Shown here piece by piece: positions 1 to 12,600 of a stretch of 64,000 bases of DNA. The DNA comes from Crotophaga sulcirostris (taxonomy: Eukaryota; Chordata; Aves; Cuculiformes; Crotophagidae), in assembly GCA_013397455.1 (NCBI GenBank), contig VYZB01000213.1:881052-945051 (forward strand). Reading direction: 5' to 3'. Both the position numbers and the translations under genes were made by a program. Every line of letters starts with the position of its first letter. The first letter of the stretch is position 1. The notes under the pieces were generated by a model. That model had not been told where the DNA came from and made no database searches. It worked only from the letters and a program-made list of their open reading frames with translations.

Positions 1-1344
1 TTGGTCTTAAAAAATACGGAAAACCTGAGTCAGGTGGTCTTTCATCATGCATCCTTTATATTCAAACGCAGGCTGTTGTAGTGCATAATAAAGAAGCGTT
101 GTCAGAGCATAAAGTTTATAAGTAACTTAAAATATTGGAGGGCCAGAAATAACCACCTTCTCACAATGTAATGCAGGCTGGCAAGTTCGCTCCCGTAAGC
201 GTCGTTAACTTTTATGATAAGCATTTTCTAAACTTCATTTTCTCTATATCTGGAATGATTTTTAAATTCATATTAAAAAGTCCTCTTCTTGAGCTGTATC
301 AACATCTTCAAATGGTGTTGAAATGGCAGCTGTTAGCTGAGTTTATGTTAAATGTGCAAACAGTGATAGAATGTCGTCTTAAACAATTTACTGATAATGA
401 GTTACCAGTAACTTCAGCCAAAACTTCTGAACAAGGAAGCAGGTAGACTCAGACTTGGTAGATTACAGAGGCTTCTCCTTCTAATTATTTTCTTTATTTT
501 TTTCTGGAAGAGATGCTAAAGGCTGTAAGAAGTCTCAGATGTTATATAACTTAAGAAGTGCCATTTTTTACCACCTTACACTTTTAACGGAGACTTGCCA
601 AATTCATTGCTTAAGTTTATCTCAAGTAAGCACACCTGTGCTATTTTTGGGTATCCTGATATTATTTTCTTGATTAAATATAAAGACTTAATTGTTTGAG
701 ATTCTGCAAGGTGTTTATGGAAGGGAGATGCACTAGTCACAGCTGATGTTATCAGCATCCAGTAGTTTTCATGTGGGGGAAGGTATTGGGATCACTTGGT
801 ACACTAGTGATGACATCTTTTAAAAATATGCTATGTCATTATTATGCTGTACAGAAAGTGTACCAAGTTGTAACTAAGTGGAAGGAAGAGTACAGTTGCT
901 ATAATATTTCACTTTCCTCCTATACAAATCCATCTCCTTACATTGTAAGGATAGACACCATCTGAAACCAAACAGCCAAATTTTGTCTCCCTGCATACAT
1001 ATCTTGGTGAAGCCGCGGGTACACGTTGTCCATGGAAACATGTACAAGGAGTACAAAAGTAAATGCTTGGAAGATAGCTGCATGCTTCAGTCAGTGATGT
1101 TAGGACTTGAAAACTGTATTTAGCTGTGTAGTAATGCTTCAGTGAGTTCGAGTCAGGCCTTGACATGTGTACAGCTTTGCTGTAAACGACTGGCAGGGCA
1201 GCAAGAACTAGTAAATGTATTTCCCAGATCTTTTTGTGCTATATCTGAACAATGTCAAAGTGACCGTGAAGTGAGGCACCACATGAAAGCTGTCTGTTGA
1301 CATCACAGGACACTGAAGTGCCACTTGCTGAAGTACCTTCAGCT
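1..1344. other. HSF2 intron 1, unique part
   Basis: AT-rich intron sequence. The expected HSF2 first coding exon was looked for and is not here. Short open frames show no recognisable protein. Nothing else supported. Confidence 0.6.
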
Positions 1345-2455
1345 GGTGAGTTTCATTAATCACAGTATCCTCCTGAACAAAATGTCCAGCAAACAACTGG
1401 ATAAACACATAATGCAGTGGATCAGGCTCAAAGGGTCATAAACAAATGTATATGATATATATGATATATAACAAATGATAGTATGCCATTACTATCGGGA
1501 TTTCGCAGGGATCCAAGAACCAGTGCTCTTTAATGTCTTCATAAACGATCTGGTTGCAGGACTTGAAGGTTTAATGACTAAGTTTGCAGATAACACAAAA
1601 TTGGAGGGAACTCTTGACACTCTTGAGGGCAGGGAGGCCCTGCGGAGGGATCTGGACAAATTAGAGAGCTGGGCAATCAGCAACTACATGAAGTTTAACA
1701 AGGGGAAGTGCCAGGGTTTGCACCTGGGACACAGCAACCCTGGATGTACCTGCAGACTGGGGAGCGAGAGGCTGGAGAGCAGCCCTGCAGGGAGGGACCT
1801 GGGGGTTCTGGTAGATGACAAGTTGAACACGAGCCACCAGGGTGCCCTGGCAGCCAAGAGGGCCAACTGTGTCTTGGGGTGCATCAAGCACAACATTGAC
1901 AGCTGGTCAAGGCATGATTGTGCTGCTCTGCTGTGCATCAGTGCGGCCTCACCTTGAGTACTGTGTGCAGTTTTGGGTACCACAGAATAAAAAGGATATC
2001 AAGCTACTGGAAGGTTTCCAGAGGAGGCCACAAAGCTGGTGAAGGGTCTAGAGGGGAATTCATATGAGGAGTAGCTAAAGTCGCTTGGTCTGTTCAGCCT
2101 GGAGGAGACTGAGGGGAGACCTCATCATACTCTACAGCCTCCTCACAAGGGGAGGAGGAGGAGCAGGTGCTGATCTCTTCTCTCTGGCAACCAACAATAG
2201 GACCTGAGGGAATGGCAGGAAGATGTGCCAGGAGAGGTTTAGGTTGGATATTGGGAAAAGGTTCTTCACCCAGTGGGTGGTGTAGCACTGACACAACTCC
2301 CCACAGGAGCACTGAACGACGCCAAGCCTGACAATATTCAAAGAAGCACTTGGACAACGCCGTGAATTTTGGGGTTGTCTTATGCAGGGACAGGAGTTGG
2401 ACTCTGTGATCTTTTTGGGTCCCTTCCAGCTCAGGACATCTTATGATTCTATTAA
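1345..2455 (+). mobile_element. CR1 LINE, 3' part with decayed reverse transcriptase
   Basis: 5'-truncated CR1 in HSF2 intron 1. The translation from 1475 to 1957 reads the end of the CR1 reverse transcriptase: FNVFINDLVAGLEGL, then a degenerate catalytic box FADN in place of the usual F/Y-A-D-D, then [17 protein letters not shown]. The coding frame then breaks. The 3' end, near TCTTATGATTCTATTAA, carries the avian CR1 tail. It is closely related to the copy at 37925-39258; both share an ACAAAATGTCCAG...AACTGGATAAACACATAAT segment. Not functional. Confidence 0.88.
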
Positions 2456-3526
2456 TCCATTGACTAAAATGATCCATTCCTGCCCCTTCTTTTACTTCCC
2501 CTTTCTCTTCCACTGATTGACTCTCAGAAGGAGGTACTTCAGCATTACTGAACTGTTTTCATCTTTCTACCCTCTTCTCAGTCTTAAGCTCCTAACTCAT
2601 CCAATGGTGAGACTTTTATAAATCCCGTTTCTGACAGTCTTTGCTGGATTGTCAGAAACAAACTTTTGGGCAATGATCTTCATGTGGCCTCATGGTTGGT
2701 TCTTCAAGCTTCTTGGGACCACAGCGCTGCTGGCATTTGGGGGTAACAAACAAATGTGGTGTGTTGAACTAAAAGGCTTCTAAGAAGGTGCAGTATCAGT
2801 ATTGACATTTGTTGAAGATGATAGACTTCTCACTAAATATTGAGTGAGAGCGTTGTGGATGTACAGACAAAACTTAAACCATTTTGAAGTGGCAAATTTG
2901 GATTCTGCCAGTTACTTGTCCTTTAGTTAATGGAGCACAGTCAATGAAGAACAAAGCTGAGCCTTCTATTTTAGCTAAAGCTGGTGGATAAAATAAAAGA
3001 TAAGTCCTCACTCACAACTGTCATCCTAGGAGGAGGGCTATATTACCTCGGGTGGTTATCTTTTAACTCCAAAACCCAGTGGACACCCTCAGTTCTTTGA
3101 CAACTCCATCTGCTCTACAAATGCTATCAAACTATTCATGCTTTTATACCGGAAAGCAGAAGGGACTTTCAGCTGGTTATTGGGTTTTTTCCCCTTGCAC
3201 AGTCTGTTGGATTTCTTCCCAATACTTTGAAGCTACGTAAAATTGATAGTATTGTCCTGTAGTGAAACTGTGGTAATTGTTGTAAACAATTCATTTCTTC
3301 AGGGAGCAATGAGTAATGAGATGTTCCCCTTCAGATATGGATAGCGATGTAGATTGATAATACTGTTGCTTTGTACACTTTTTTTGTTGTGGAAAATCGT
3401 AGGCAAGCAGATCAGTTACGTACTGCATGCACAAAGGAAACATTCCTATCTGGTGATGAATTCTAAAAGCCCAGCGTGTTTTCTACAGTGTTTTTTAAGT
3501 AGCTTAATGTGTCTCTCTCGTTTTAG
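2456..3526. other. HSF2 intron 1, end
   Basis: Unique AT-rich intron sequence leading to the exon 2 acceptor. No repeat or gene recognised. Confidence 0.5.
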
Positions 3527-3635
3527 AATGGCCAGAGTTTCTTGGTGTTGGATGAACAGAGATTCGCAAAAGAGATTCTTCCCAAGTACTTCAAGCACAA
3601 CAACATGGCAAGCTTTGTCAGGCAGTTAAACATGT
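3527..3635 (+). CDS. HSF2: HSF2 coding exon 2
   Basis: Encodes residues 32-67 in human numbering: most of the DNA-binding domain core, from NGQSFLV through the start of the recognition helix (SFVRQLNM). The acceptor is TTTTAG at 3521-3526 and the donor is GTAAG at 3636. It ends one base into the codon for Tyr68. Confidence 0.95.
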
Positions 3636-6600
3636 GTAAGTTATCGAGTTTTTGCTTTCTGGCATTTCTGTATTCTATATTTGTTTGGTTATAGACAATT
3701 TCCATTGAGCAGTGGCCCTGTGTTCTCTGCAACTAGGATGTTGTCTCATCCTCAAAAATGATAACAGGATAGTTGGAACAGCATGGTTTTATTATGGATT
3801 TTGATAGTTTTTCTTTCTTTTTCTGTTTCTTTTTTTAAAGATGGCTTCCGTAAAGTTGTCCATGTTGACTCTGGGATTGTCAAACAGGAGCGAGATGGTC
3901 CAGTAGAGTTTCAACACCCATATTTTAAGCGGGGCCGGGAGGACTTGCTGGAACACATTAAAAGGAAGGTTAGTGAAAATTCAATACATTGAAAACCTGT
4001 ACTAGTAAGTATGAATGAATAGCAAAGTTTAGGTCAAGTATTTTGTAGGATTGTGAGTGCAATTAAGTTTGGAGTTTGGGGAAGGAAACTAGTGCTTTCA
4101 TATTTATCTTGACCTTTTAAAAGATATTTTTGGGGATTTGACTAGGCTCCTTTATGTAACCTGTTTTATCATTATTATAGTAAGTTTTCACAGGTGGCAA
4201 AAAATGAGCAAATTATGCAAATATAACATTTTGCAAATGTGTATTAGAAGTTCAGAGTATGCTTCGACTTTACCATCAATAATATAACAATCTGCTTGTT
4301 TATGTAGCTTTTTTTCACAACAAAGCTTCTGTAGGCATTAAACTTTTCCCCAAAGAGAAGAGGGGGCAAACCTGAAACATCTTTGTTACACTGCTAAATG
4401 TGATTCTGAAATGTGTTCTTATTGCGAATCAGGTGAATATAGATAATCAAGTAGAAATGTGGCAAATTAAACTGTGATGAGAGTGATGTACTTATTAATA
4501 TTGGGTTATTGCGAAGCAGTTGTGATGATTCTCACTTAGGAGAATGCCTGAAGAAACTGAATTTACACAGATGTTCGTAACAGCTAAAGCTGATGTGTTG
4601 ACAGCTGTAAGAGGACATTTCTACGTGTTTCTGTATTTATTTATGTAATGCTTGATATATTGTTTACTTAAATGCATACTTAATCAACACTAGAGTAAAA
4701 TATACCTAATCACCACAAGAAAATAGTAGTTAACAGTAAGTAAAGGAAAATGTTGTTTCTGGGTTGTAATATTTTAAAGGTTTCTTCCTCAAGACCTGAA
4801 GAAAACAAGATACGTCAGGAAGATCTCTCCAAAATAATAAGTAGTGCTCAAAAGGTGCAAATTATACAAGAGACTATCGAATCTCAGTTGTCTGCTTTGA
4901 AGAGGTAAGTTGCTTCATCGGAAACTAATCCCTAAAATTGAGTAATTCTGATAATAGACACCAGACAAAGACCTAGTTTTTGGTGTCTCTTGATTTCTTA
5001 CTGCCTAACTTTAAATATTGTTTTAGGAAAAAAATTTCAATTAAAGCATTGCATTAAAAATTGAATATTCCAATATGGCTAAAAGTAATAGGCAGTGTTG
5101 ATCTTTGAAAAAACTGTTTAGTAGTGGGCACCTTTTATAATAGTTCCATAACGCTGCTGAGGCTGGATATTCAACTTGACTCTTAGCATAAAGTATGCTG
5201 GTTTATGTCTTCAAGTTTAAAGTAATTACTTTGTTTACTTTGAAGCAGAGTTTGGTTTTTGCAAATGGGTTGCAGTTCTTAATAGAATTAATGCCTCTGC
5301 TCATTGCTTCTTAACTTCCTGTTGTTGTTGTCTTCATTCCCCCACTGCTGAAAATTGCAGAAGTTAATGCCTCTGAAAATCTGTTTGGAAAATCAGTAGT
5401 TATCTCAGTGACAGAGGCACCGAATCTAAAATCCAAATGTAAATAAGAGTATTTTTAGAATTGCATTGTTACCTATTTAATAATTACAATTTTAATCTCA
5501 ACATTGAGAGAGATGTGTGTCACGTATTACTTATTCCTTTACTGTATATAGATACAGACAGAATATATGAGCATAACCGTGTGGACTGTACGCCACAGCA
5601 CCTCAACAGTAACTGTCTCAGGACTCCTTAATCTATGTTGAGAACATGAATGATGGTGTACCTCTGTGACAGCGGTCACTAATCAGTTCAAGTTTTAGGA
5701 AGCAAATGCTGTCAGTTCTAGTCTTCAGTTCTAATTACTTAAGTGGTAGAATGCTTGGAGCCATGTTTACTTTTGTTTAGGTAGAGTCTTTATTAGAATC
5801 CGGCCAGTCTAGAGTAAAAATGTTCATGTTCACCCTTTTCAAGTGATAGACAAGTTTGGGTTGGAATGAACCTCAGAAGGCTGCCGGGTCTAAACCTCTG
5901 CCTAGAGCAGGGCTTACTTTGGCTGAAATGACATCCAGTTGCTGACAACCCAGCAGTTGGTAGAAATGGGAAGGTAGAGCGGTTAGTCTTTGATGTCTGT
6001 GTTGCTGTCCCGTGAGTTTAACATGGTTGAGGTAGAAACTGGAGCTAAATCAGAAGACCTAGTCCCCTAAAACAGTTAGTAAAGCTGGTGAGAAAATTGA
6101 GAAAGGTCAGAATCCCTGATCTTGGTTCTTAAATTTGTCATGGATTTTTACTCTTAAATTGTATATTGGACATAGGAGCAGTCTGAGGAGTAAGTAATAA
6201 GCTTCATCACACTGCATATAGACAGCTGTTCCTAAAAATCTAGCTTAAGGTTTCCTAAAAACCCAGACACTGGTGGAGAGATTTTCCTCCTTTTTTGTCA
6301 TATATCTGTGTTGAAAACTAAACTGTAAAAGAGGTGAGGGTGGTCTGTTGTCTTCCTTTATTTGTTGAAGCTTTTGATATTCATGATCTGCCTCATAGTG
6401 TGCTTTATGATGTTGAAAACGAGGAGGTTCATGGATGTGAAAGCAAGGGCCACTTTACAACAGTTTTTGTACTCTCAGTAACTGGACTCCTGTGAGTACT
6501 GGAACAACCAAGGTTTGTGAAATGGCAGTGTTTCATGATAACTGCCATCTCTGCTGTGCTCCTGTTTTGGTTTTTTTAGCACCAAATGTGCCCATTTACT

Positions 6601-9600
6601 GGAGGTAAGAGAGGCAGCTTAGCTCCATGTAAGATTTCAGAGCTTGTTCTGTGAAGATACTTTCTATGGCTGTACTGTTGCTGACAGGTGGTTTGCATCT
6701 AGCAAGAAGTGTGTCAGGGAGGACAAACAGGCTTTATATAGTTGAACTCTATTGGTGAGAAGAAACTTCATTCTTTTGCTGGTAGTCTTTTCTGTGTACC
6801 AGAAACCAGTTGTATGCTTGATTTTTTTTTTTTAATTTCATTGTTTAGTATTTAATTACTAGAAGAAAGAGGAAAAGGTAGCTGTTACAGGAAAGGAAAT
6901 GAAATAGTTCATTTTTAAATACTAAATGTATGTGTAATAAGTGTTGCTGAATTTGGCGTTGGTTGCTTGGTTGGTTACTTGTTGAGTTTTTTTGAGGGGA
7001 CTGGAAATTCTCTGCAGGTTGTTTGTTGTGTTTGGGGCTCCATTTTGTAATTATTTGACAAGGCTGCTGACTGACTTCCCCCTCCACCCCCCAATCTAAA
7101 AACGCATTTCAAAGAGCTTTAATGCAGCCAACTAATCTTTAACAAAAATGAGTAATGGAAGTATTTTAAAATTTACTTAGCTTGAATTTCAAATAATTCT
7201 TTTCAAACAGGGAGAATGAATCCCTCTGGAGGGAGGTGGCAGAACTGAGAGCAAAACACTTGCAACAACAGCAAGTTATTCGGAAGGTAAGGCTTCATTC
7301 AGGTGTCGTATGTGAATGAGTGAGTAAGTACTTCTGAACTAGGAGGACCATACCACATATTACATTGCTTTATCCTCACCTTTATTTTTTTGTTGTGGTT
7401 GAAATGTCTTTTTAATAGAAAAACCGACAGGTTGGTATTTGGTGAACAGATCCTTGTTAAACAGACATTGAGTATCTTTCAGCACAAAAGCAGAAGATAA
7501 GGCCAAACTCTTGTAAACATTTTCAAATAAAGAGGTTCAAGAACATCATCCATCATTCTTTTAGGTGCCCTTAAAATGGTCCATCCATTTTTTATTAATT
7601 CAGGAATTAGATGACTAATATTATGTTGAATTATCTCAGGAAAACCTCCTTCTCACAAGAATTACAAAGTTCTGTATTGGAAATTCTCTACTGTCCCACT
7701 TAACTGACCTACTGATGATGTATTCCTGGAAGAATAGACTATTGAGTGGAACCCACTATTAGTATGTTATCTTAGCTTAGTTTAACAGTTAGATTTATGA
7801 TCTACCAAAGTGATGTAAATGCAAAGAGTTTACGGGTTTTTTTTTGTTTACATATCAGAAATGGCAACACTGAAAGTGGCCTTGTAGCAGAGACTCTTAC
7901 TAGTGGTGTTTTTGCAGATTATTCAAGCCAGATTTAATGTTTAAATTTAAAGCATAAGGGAAGAAAGTCTAACATTTCAAAAGGACAGGCCAGCTGTTGA
8001 ATACTGTGAAGTGTACGTGTAATTTTTTCTGAATGTCAAAAATGCCTTTCACCTGAACCAGTGTTTACAGATGCAGGTTATGTGTACAGTCAACCTCCCT
8101 ATGTGCCTTCTGTTATTGCTTATTAGAATTCTTCTAATAGTTTGCATTAGTGCTTGGTTTTCTGTGTACTGTATGATGTAGTGTAAAAACCTACTCTTAT
8201 TACCTGCTATGTGAAAAACCTTTCTCAGACAACTGAATAACTGTTCTTTTTAGCTGTTACCAGCAGTGTTTTATAGTCTACCACAATTTTTAACTTTTCT
8301 GAACAGTTCTATATGAGAGTTACTACACAGAATAAGTGATCTGCTGTTTACATATAGATTTTATTATTGAAGTCTTCCGCTAGAAGGTATCTTGGTACTC
8401 TGAGAGAAACAGTTACAGAGTAGAGCAGCTAACAATAGTGTTCTTTTTCTTACAGATTGTACAATTTATTGTTACCTTGGTGCAGAATAACCAACTAGTG
8501 AGCCTAAAACGCAAGAGGTAAATGGGGTCTTGAAAACTTGCTGTCCAGTCAATATACTGACATGTTTTATTGACTAAAACCAAAGAATTAGTTTTGAGAT
8601 GACTTTGTTCTTTTATTCTTTCCAATTTAGGCCTCTACTTCTGAACACTAATGGGCCTACAAAGTCGAATGTATTTCCACAGATTGTGAAAGAATCAGCT
8701 GATAGTAATCACCATGTAAGTTGTATTTTATGCGTACTGTTTGTTATGATGAAGGAGGAAGTGGAGGGAGGCAGATGGATCAAATAGTCTGTCTTGACCA
8801 GGAATAAAATACAGCTTTATGCTGAGAGCTGTCAGTTCTTAGAAGTGAAATGCCATCTTTTGTTTTCTTCAGAAGGTGGTATCACCATTCACTTTTAAAT
8901 ACAAGCATGTATAAGCCACTTACCAGTGTATTAAATACAGCTTGATGTGATCCTACTTAAAGCAGTTCTGTTTTTGATAATAGTGCTGTTAGAAATAGTG
9001 TATTTACGTTGTGTTGTCATCTCTGGGAGTTAGGCATCCCTAGCTCCCTGCAGGGATAGGGGTCCAGCGTGTTGCTCTGCAAGGCAGCATCCAGCCCAAC
9101 AAACTCATGTCAAGTTGCTGTGCCATTTGAATGTGTCACGCTGCTGAAAGTTATTTTCCATTGTCCAAATAATGGTTGGTGGGGAGATCATCAGAATGAG
9201 TGCTGTAGCATGGTACTAGAATTAGTAGCTTTATAACAAAGTACTATTTAAATATCAGTCACTATTTTAATACTTTTTAGTTCTTAGATAGTCCGGTTGT
9301 TACGGCTTTTTTGTTCCTTTTGCTGACAGTGCTTGTCTATTTTGTCTATGCCTGCAATATTTGCCAGACTTCTTTTTTTTCTGTAGCTGCTGCTCTCCAG
9401 CTTGTTCATTTATTTGTCTGTTTTTTTCTATTATGTGAAAATCAGCTTTAATTGCGCGGATGTAGGAAAACTCTTACCCCTCTCTATAATTGAAGCATTG
9501 TAAGATGCAAAAATAACTGTTGGAATGCTGAAACTCATTGTCCTTCTGTCCCCTGGCTCTTCTTAAAATTGTTCTTAGGTACCTCTGAACAGAAAAGAGG

Positions 9601-12600
9601 GCTTGAAACAAAGGGAACAGATCTCAGATGACATAATTATCTATGATGTCACTGAGGATGTGGGTGATGAAGAAAATCCCATGGATGATAAAGAAAATCT
9701 TCCCATTACACCAGAAACAAATGAAGATACCACTTCAGATTCTTCCAAGTAAGAAGTCTCTAGAAGTCTTATGTGTAAAATTGGCCTTCAGAGTTCTATA
9801 ATATGCGATAATTCAGATGTCTTAGATAATTTTTTTTAATGGTGGTTACAATTATTCAGTACTTGTGCACGTATAGAAGCTTCATCTGTGAGTTCATGCT
9901 AGGTTCTGATTTTTTGACCTCTGGATTTGTTTTGAATAGCTAATTGGCTGAGGATAGAAACTAGTGAGAGGCAATCAGTATTATTGCACTCCTGCTAAGT
10001 ACATGACTTGTCCAAAGACAGAATAAGTGATATCTTCTTATTTATAGTTATGAATACAGGCAGGAATGGCTTCCCTTGTTTTTGCAGATCTTTATGGAGA
10101 ATAAATTGCATGTGCTGTTTGCTGGGTGTTGGTACGGTTTTTGAACTTTATTAAGACAGTTAATTTGGGTGGGGATTTTCAGTCCTAAATGTTTTGTGAT
10201 TGTTCTTTCTGTATTATAAAAGTAGTTCATCTTTCAGCTATAAGCAGTTGAAACTTCGTTCCATGGATTGAGATGCAACTCTTTCTGAGTTGCATTGTGT
10301 TGATAGGGCCTGAATTATGCCTGAAGGAATAAAACATAGATATTTCTAGCTTATGCTCTAACTAGTACTGTTGTTCTTGTTCAGTTAATGTCTGGAATGC
10401 ATTCTTTGATAGAAAAGCTTCATGAAGATATGGCTGTGATAAAGAGGCAGCACAATTCACAGCTACTCAGGGATTAAAAAAAAAAAACAAAATATGAAGG
10501 AAAGCAAATTATTTAAGACTCTTCCTTGTTTTTTAGGTTGCCTTCTTGATATTCGTATTGATTAACTACAGCACTATCAACTGAGAGCCTTTATGTTACA
10601 GATGCTCCAAAGTTGATTCTGTTCAACAGGAAAGATAAAGAATATATATTGTCTCTCTAGTTTGATAGCCTGATATGCTTTGATCCACTTCATACATACT
10701 TTACATTTGTATCTGAGTTTATAGTTGTTCTAATGCAAAAAATATCAGTGTTCCTATATCTTTTTAGTAGTTGCTATTGTGGTCTAGCACAATAGTGTCT
10801 GCTAGCTGAGCTGCATTCAGCGTTACAGAACCATATCAGTGGAGAACAGATGTTTAGAGTATCTTGCTGTGTTATGTATTAAAAAGCAGCAGGAAAGTTT
10901 ATTTCCTTGTGGTAACTTGACTAAAATGAGAAGTAACTAAACCTGTGGGATAATATAATAATATCAATTTAAATAAGCATATGAAATACTTTAACTAATT
11001 TATTTCGTATTACAGCTGTAGTCATTCTACCGAAATTATAATTGTGGAAGATGATAATGAAGAAGAATATGCCCCTGTAATTCAAGAGGATAAAAGCACA
11101 GAATCAGTTTCTATCCCAGATAATGATCCCCTTGGCCTTGTCAATGACAGTACAAGCCCACTCATGTCAAGTGCTGTACAGCTGAATAATCAGTCAGCTT
11201 TAACTGCAGAAGATCCAGTCTCAATGATGGATTCCATACTCAATGAGAATGGAGTAATTTCACAAAATATAAATCTTCTTGGAAAGTGAGTAGCCAGGTC
11301 TTTTTTTTTTTTTCCCTCGCTCCTCAAGTATTAGAACTGGGTTTTTGAGTGAAGTAAAAAGAACTGAATAGTAGTTTCTGTTGAGAACCTGAAATTTATA
11401 GGTCACCTTTGTGATCTTCTATTTTAAGATGGGACCTCTAATTTTCATTGTGAAGCAAGTGGGTTGGAGTGCATAATCTGACAGTGTATCGTTGTGGATA
11501 TTGTTGAAATTATCAAAATTTACCTGCATAGCTCTTGCAGGTGGGTTGGACTCATGAGGGCTACCCAGATAAAAGAATTGCACTCGTACTGATGTCATGT
11601 CATAATATGATTTGCTGTCTGTTTTGGAGCCCCTGCCTGCTTTACTTATTTCTCCTCTAAAAAGTTTGGGGGTTTTGTTGTTTGCTTCTTCCAGACGTTG
11701 TTTCTAGTGGAAGACTTGGTTCAGTCTAGTTCTGGTGAAGATTTTTAGATGGATGTAGTACATCTGTGTAAAGTTAATTGTGGATTTCCTTTGCTTCTGT
11801 TAAGGGATACAGTAATAAAATATTATTTGTCTTCTAGAGTTGAACTGCTGGATTATCTTGACAGTATCGACTGCAGTTTAGAGGACTTCCAAGCTATGTT
11901 ATCAGGACGACAGTTCAGCATAGATCCAGATCTCCTGGTTGATGTAATTTTCACTGTTTTAAGTATTTTAGTAATACACTACGGAAAATATTTGTGTGGA
12001 TTGTTACTGTTTAAAGTAGATTTTAAAACATAACTGCATTTTTTTGTCTTTCCTTTAAAAAAGGAAAGTTACAAATATTTGTGAGTATGTGTTTCTGGGG
12101 CACTGGTATAATTCTCAGTGCTACACCACTGCTCAATCAAATAAGTTTTGATTGAAGAATGGCTTTCTTAATGAAATAAAGCTTGTATTTGATGCTGCAT
12201 AAACTGAAGACACCAATTAGATTAATAATGTTGCTTTGGAATAGCCCAGCCTGTCACCTGTGGTCTTATCAATCAAGTGGGGTTAAAAAGGCTCTTGCTA
12301 TTTGTTTCATGAGTTTCTCTGCCATTTCAGGTTATTTCCTAGGAGTGTATAAATTTGCAAGTTCTCTCCAGATTTGTGTTGAGTAGAATGGTCTAAGCTG
12401 GAAGGGATCTGTGCAGGTCATCTAATGCAGCCTCCTTGCTCAGAGCAGGGCCATGTTGAAAGTTAGATCATGTTGCTGAGGAACTTGTTGACTAAAATTC
12501 TGAAGTCTCCAAAGATCATAGGATCACCTGGCTGGAAAAGACCTTTGAGATCATTGGGCCCAACCGTACCTGTCTAACTACTAAACCATGTCCCTGAGGA

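Noticed and set aside
1475..1957. 160-codon frame as a host gene
   Set aside because: It is the decayed end of a CR1 reverse transcriptase, listed as a mobile element.
1..3526. HSF2 first coding exon
   Set aside because: Searched for the conserved N terminus of the DNA-binding domain and did not find it; it must lie before the window.
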